From positions 1 to 35,024 of the forward strand of contig CAJNDS010000001.1 of assembly GCA_905221605.1 (NCBI GenBank): a DNA stretch of 35,024 nt, read 5' to 3'. Positions 30,256-35,024 of the stretch are shown piece after piece (the stretch's first letter is position 1; each line of letters begins with the position of its first letter). Source of the stretch: Symbiodinium natans (Eukaryota; Sar; Dinophyceae; Suessiales; Symbiodiniaceae). Under the pieces are notes generated by a model. That model worked only from the letters and a program-made list of their open reading frames with translations. It did no database searches and was not told where the DNA came from. A program made the translations under genes and the position numbers.

Positions 30256-32828
30256 GGCGGGTTCCCAAGCCCCGAAGTGCCCAGCCGCTTTGCTTCCCAA
30301 CTCTCAGCCCACAAAAGCCCGCCTGCCACTTGCAGCCGTAAGCACTCCATGGCATGCAGCAGTTACGTATCGAGATTCTTTGCTGCAAACAGGTCTGGTC
30401 TGGTGGTTTAGTCCAGCTCGATCCGGCAAAGCCTTTCACTGCAGTAGCTCTTCAAAACTTCTGAGCTACAGCCCGAGACATCTGCGGATGGCTGGCCAAA
30501 GGCTGCCCCACGTAGGTGACAGGTGGAGGGACTTGAGGTTCAGGGTTTTGAGGGAATCTAGAAAACTGTAGGATTTGGTACGCGCGAACTCCGACCGGCG
30601 TGAATTATGCCGATGCCTGGCCTTCCTGCAGCCGACGTCGCCCCAATGCCGCGGATCCCTGCCGAAGTGACCAGCGAGGTGACTGGAGTGACTGGAGGAC
30701 GCTCGGTGGAGCAGAGCTCTTCTAGAGAGAGAGGTCATGAGACTGAGGGAGCGCAGACAGGGAGCAAGGCAATGAGAGAGGCCTTCCCTTTCGTGCCACA
30801 TACCTTTGTGCATGAAGGTTGTACATGAAGGTTCTGTAGAGGACTCAAGAGATGTCGACTTTCGGTCCTACGATTCACCCGAGGAGAGGATCCGCTCCTC
30901 CGGGGCGATCTACAGAGGCTGCTGCTGAAAGCTTCCAAGGGTTGTTCGAGCTTCAGGGGTTGTTCGGCTTCAGGAGCTTTAGGGTTTCCCTTCGGGTCTA
31001 GGGCTGGGCTTAGGGGGGGTTCTAGGGCCAAGACTTCGAACTTCTAACAGTGCATGGAAGTTCTGGGGCTGCAAGCTCGAGCGGCAGGGTTGGGTCTTTG
31101 GAGCTCTGGAGCTTCTGCCAGGATCCTGCAGTTCCAGAAGCAGTCTTCGGACAGCATGCTCCACCTCCAGTGGCAGCACTCAGCAGCCTGCCATGATCGT
31201 CGATTTTATAACCTTTGTTAAACCCTCCACTTTGCGGGGTGCAAAAGGCTGCAGCCTCCCAAGCCTCTATTTCGGCTTACACGGCCGTTTGCTTGTTACC
31301 AAGAACCATGCACACTTGCAGCCCTTGCAGGCTTGCATAGGGTTCAGGGTGTTTAGGGATTCAAAGCAGCAGAAGTAAAGTAGTTAAGAGGCTTTGTCCT
31401 GCTTTCGCACATTGCAGCGGGGTTCCGATCAGCTTTTCTTCAAGCGGCTCTCTCTGCCCGCCTCTCTCTGCAGCTAGAGCCCCAAACAAAATCGTCCGCC
31501 CGAAGTCCAGGTCCCTGGTTTCAGGTGTCACCAGCGATTTTCCGTTTGAAGTTCAGGGCTTGCAGGGGCCAGTGGGCAGTTTTGCCGTTTATTTCTTATG
31601 CATGTTATGGTAATCGGACCCGAAAAGTGTGCGCGAGCTTCTTGACTTGGGGCGCTTCACACCGTTTCATTCCACATCCCAGAGCTTCACCGCCCGCGCC
31701 CGGCTATGTACGAAGGGTCCGAAGCCGAGAGCAGATGCGGCCATAACTACTGTACCATGGGGGTTGAGAAAAAATTGCTTTCGCTGCTCTTGGTGCCAAC
31801 ATCCTGGACCCTTCTTTTCAATCAAGAACCCTAAACCCAGTGCCTCTTGACCCATGCATACCTTCCAAGCGTCCCAGAGAGAACAAGGAGCTCCAGAGGT
31901 CCTTGGACCTGGTCCTCCGCCGTCTGAGCTCTCAGAGCGTGCGGGGCCCACTTTTGGGAGCAGTATTTTTGCGACGTTCAGATGGCCCTTGGTTGTATGA
32001 GCATTGCATTCAACAGGGGGTGGGGAGGATTTTCTCCTCAAGCTTCAGACACAGGGGCGGCAAGAAAGGGTGCTTCAGGTTCTGTAAATTGCTACTTCAA
32101 CAATTGGATTGAGGACAGCAGACAGTACTTTTCACTACCGGGAGCCACTGCTGTTCCTGCAGTCAGCATGACGAGGCCGGTCAATGGAGAATGCTGGTTA
32201 CTGTAGATGAAAATACGAGGTTTCTGTACGGGTTTAGGGATTCAGTTGTTCTTATTGGATTATATATACAAATAAATATTATTAATCGTCATTTTCTGTG
32301 TTTTTTGACCTTTAGTTTTCCGTCGATGTGTGTGCACTATCGTTGGGACTCGTTGCTTTGTACATGCCATCGTGTCTACTTGAATCGCTTTTGCCATCCC
32401 AAACAGCCTGAAACCCAAGCCACCAGCCTCCCGACTCACGATCTCCAACAGCAGGAGCCACATCCGAGCCCTGCTGAGCCTTGCCACCTCTGACCCGGAA
32501 AAAACTCTCATCAACCCTGTTAAAACACCCCGTATACAGTTTAAAGCCTCCTCCAGTATCTGCCCCCCCCCCCCCAGCGCATCCGCAAGCCTCTTAGCAG
32601 CCTCTTAGCACTTCTCAGCAGTCCCGAGGCGCCTCCTCCCGTGCTTGCCGCGCCCAAGGACCGAAGGGGGTCTCTCTGATGTTCTCCTGCTTCCGGGATT
32701 TTCTCTCCATTTCTCCATTTTTCGTCTTGTTTTCAGGCTTTGCTCAGTCTTTTTCTGAAGTAGTGCTCACTGGATTTGGAAGGGGGGGAACCTCGAGTTT
32801 CGGGAGTCAAGGCATGTAGGGGGGGCTT
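30256..32828. other. Unassigned DNA, probable further introns and exons of the transporter
   Basis: The remaining transporter exons (TM9-TM12) should lie here or beyond, but I could not recognise them. Plus-strand segments with protein-like content are PRIPAEVTSEVTGVTGG at about 30650 and RENKELQRSLDLVLRRL at about 31880. Telomere-like words occur at 30539-30555, 30968-31025, 31339-31360 and 32222-32240. A C run lies at 32561-32574. Confidence 0.4.
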
Positions 32829-33173
32829 TTGTCTGGGCACCCAGGTGATGCAGCCATTCGGCAGCCGTTTGCGGCTAGTATTCAGCCTAACGCACACGCG
32901 CCGCACGCTACTGCCCAGAAGCCCTACAAGCACATCCCCCCTCGCCCGCTCCCGCGCACGCAGTGCAATCGAAAGGCATTGGATTCATCTTACTTGGAAG
33001 TGGTGCTCGCGCAGGCCGGGGCCAAACGATTTTTTGGGCCTCCGCTGAGATGCCGCGAGCGTTTCATGCTGTGGTTTTTGTTGCAATATAGAAACAAGGC
33101 CGAGGTGTTGGTTTGGGGGGCTGGCGCAGCGGTTGCTTCCTCGAAGCCCCGGTGGCAAACTCTCCAGGCCCCC
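32829..33173 (+). CDS. Candidate coding segment, unknown product
   Basis: A plus-strand frame of about 115 codons with mixed protein-like composition: QPFAASIQPNAHAPHATAQK, LDSSYLEVVLAQAGAKRFF, RNKAEVLVWGAGAAVASS. A CCCAG at 32840-32844 just before GTGATGCAG could be an acceptor. No family recognised. It ends against a telomere-like CCCTACA tract. Confidence 0.3.
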
Positions 33174-33220
33174 TAAACGGCCCTACACCCTACAGATCCC
33201 CCAAACCCTCCAAAAAAAAT
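33172..33220. repeat. Telomere-like degenerate heptamers
   Basis: CCCCCTAAACGGCCCTACACC, then CTACAGATCCCCCAAACCCT: variant CCCTAAA words in tandem. Confidence 0.5.
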
Positions 33221-33400
33221 CGCGCAAACCTCCTTTATGCATAAGAGGCCGAGCAGAAGCTGGCCGACAGGCCCGGGGCTGCGGAGGAGACCAACCAGGC
33301 CAGAGATGTTTCGGGGCTGCGGAGCTTAGGCCTCTTTTCAGCAGGTTTGCTTTTGGCTCCTGTTGCGCTCAGTAGAACCCTTGTTCTTTTGTTTACAGTA

Positions 33401-33600
33401 TGTGTCCCACTAAGCAGACACGGACACCTATATTGAGCTATTCAAACTATGTGAATGTCTTGTGGCTTGAGGCGCCAGATTTGCAGGATGTAGCCGCTGT
33501 CCGCTGGACAAGCTTTCTCACGACACTTCGAAGTGCCGTGGGGTTGGTTGCACATGTGTCGGCTTCCCAGGCGGCAGGTTTTTCCTGGGTCAATAAATAG
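33401..33600 (+). CDS. Candidate exon ending in AATAAATAG
   Basis: A pyrimidine-rich acceptor (TTGTTCTTTTGTTTACAG) ends at 33398. The frame that follows gives MCPTKQTRTPILSYSNYVNV, then LQDVAAVRWTSFLTTLRS, and stops at TAG at 33598-33600. No family recognised. The acceptor is convincing, the coding frame only moderately so. Confidence 0.3.
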
Positions 33601-33998
33601 GTAAGCAATGACCAAGGATGGGTTTGTGCGGGGGCAATCTCCGCAAGGTTAGAAGACAACTCAGAGCCCAAAGTGCGCCCATTCTCGGTCATATCTGAGA
33701 GCACCGCATGAGGTCAGGCTGATTTGCCATGGCAGGGGCAGCATATGTTCAGATACCCTTCATCCCCGGAAGCCCCTCGGAAGCCCTGAATCCTCGACCC
33801 GGGCCCTAAGACCCTCAGTCCTCCAGGCCGTCCAGGCCCCGGAGGAGCCCCGGCGCAAGCTGATGTTCTTCAACAAGCTCCGGTAGCGGGCCTCAGCTGA
33901 CCAGGGCTTCGAAGGTTTGAATGTTTGAAGCATGTTTTTGGGTTGAAGACGTTGTTATTATTGTTTGTTTTTTTGAGTTTTGTTTGTTTTTTTTTTTT

Positions 33999-34001
33999 GG
34001 G

Positions 34002-34041
<40 letters not shown>
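33999..34041. repeat. Poly-G run preceded by T-rich tract
   Basis: About 40 consecutive G (one C near the start) follow a 40-base T-rich stretch with TTGTTTG words. The layout mirrors the T-tract beside the poly-C run in the b5 intron. Length in the assembly is unreliable. Confidence 0.95.
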
Positions 34042-34043
<2 letters not shown>

Positions 34044-35024
34044 CGGGGCACGACCTTGCTGTTTGTAGGCGGCACGCTCGGCTTCCAGCTTCGTTCTTAC
34101 CTCACAAAAGTGGCTGGTCACTCCGGGATGAGAAAGTTCACGGTGACAGCCTTCCAGAGAAATTCTTCATGTACCTTCGTCAGGACCTGCGAACAAGTTA
34201 CAATGTCCGAGCTTCAGGCAGTCACAGATCATGCCGGAGCAGAAAAGTGCAAAGCCCGACTCTTCCTGAACAAGAAGCAGCATGTCCATGGTTTAAGGAA
34301 ACCCCCCCCCCAACAAAAATCGACTCCCAAGCCTTCTAAAGCTTCCCCCCCTGGCCCTCACTCATGTCAATTCAGCATAAGATCCACAAGAGTTCTCGGA
34401 CAAGCTCCCTGTCGGTTGCGTTTTGGTCCCGGAAGTCATTTGGTTTGATTCTGAGTGTTTTATGTCGTGCTCTATGCCCTGGAGGTTTGGGGCTTGGGAG
34501 CTTGAGGGTAGGCCTGTGACATGTCCTCAGGACGACGATCGACACGCGCCAGCTGCACAAGGACCCACCCATTGCAGGAACTTCATGTCCCTGTCTCCTC
34601 CTCATCCCAAAACACCCCCAACAGGCAAAAAGTCTGTCTACTTCTGAGTTTGGCACGAGAGCAAGTCGAAAAGGACAGAAACACACGACGTCCAAGAGAT
34701 GCATTGCAGCTGCATGTGGCTGCTGCACTTGCATGAAGTGGATAACTGGCAAGGATGTGCTGACAAACCTCGAGGATGAGCTTGGTGTCGAGTCGCAGCG
34801 GCTCGGTGAGACCAGAATGTGGTAGGTGCCAAGCCCCTAGAACTTTGAAGAACCCGAGATTCCGGAAGCCGGAGAAACTCTAACGCTTAAGCAGGGCTTG
34901 AGCACTGGGGCTTGGCGCCGACTGTCCCCGCAGGGCAGAGGTCTTGCCCCGGAGTCGGTCCCTGCACACCCACGCACAAAAGCCAACAGAATTTACACAG
35001 AATGTGCGCTGACGTACACCATCC
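34042..35024. other. Unassigned DNA to the window end
   Basis: Open plus-strand frames are present up to 34450 (PSETFFMYLRQDLRTSY-like segments) but cannot be assigned. I see no RNA gene or terminator. Confidence 0.35.

Overview
The window looks like nuclear DNA of a dinoflagellate (inference). Reasons: degenerate CCCTAAA/TTTAGGG telomere-type words scattered through non-coding DNA, many simple arrays and homopolymer runs, genes broken into very short exons, and intron donors of the GT, GC and GA classes joined at AG|G-type borders, which is a known dinoflagellate habit. There are no bacterial operon features, tRNAs, rRNAs or CRISPR arrays that I can see. A run of exactly 100 N (14925-15024) marks an assembly gap.

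Left part (1-14.2 kb): the best-supported genes all lie on the minus strand. From low to high coordinate they are: a retrotransposon ORF with a C2H2 finger and the start of a reverse transcriptase, cut by the window edge (1-2037); a cytochrome b5-domain gene reassembled from four small exons (4645-5909), with a possible membrane-tail exon at 3440-3577; an intronless helical-repeat (HPR/OPR/FAST-type) protein of 454 residues (6326-7690); a small ORF (7817-8227); and a large helical, armadillo-like protein whose 2.9 kb main exon continues through three short introns into a coiled coil (10504-14213). A weak plus-strand candidate sits at 9.1-9.8 kb. Between the genes are palindromic, decameric, A-tract, poly-C and T-tract arrays.

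Middle (14.2-24.4 kb): a (CTCTGTGT)n array runs into the assembly gap. After it comes GC-richer DNA with scattered telomere-like words, microsatellites and minisatellites, and only isolated exon-like fragments.

Right part (24.4-35 kb): the main discovery is a plus-strand MFS transporter of the MFSD4B/NaGLT1 type. It is not visible as any long ORF, but can be pieced together from exons of 36-121 nt (24396 to about 30255) whose phases fit and whose order follows the transmembrane order of the family. One exon (TM3) and the C-terminal part were not found. From 30.3 kb on there is mostly unassigned DNA with two ORFs of possible coding character and a 43-base poly-G run.

The genes do not form an obvious pathway. 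The main shared theme is architecture: minus-strand genes on the left and a plus-strand gene on the right diverge from an array-rich, gap-containing middle.
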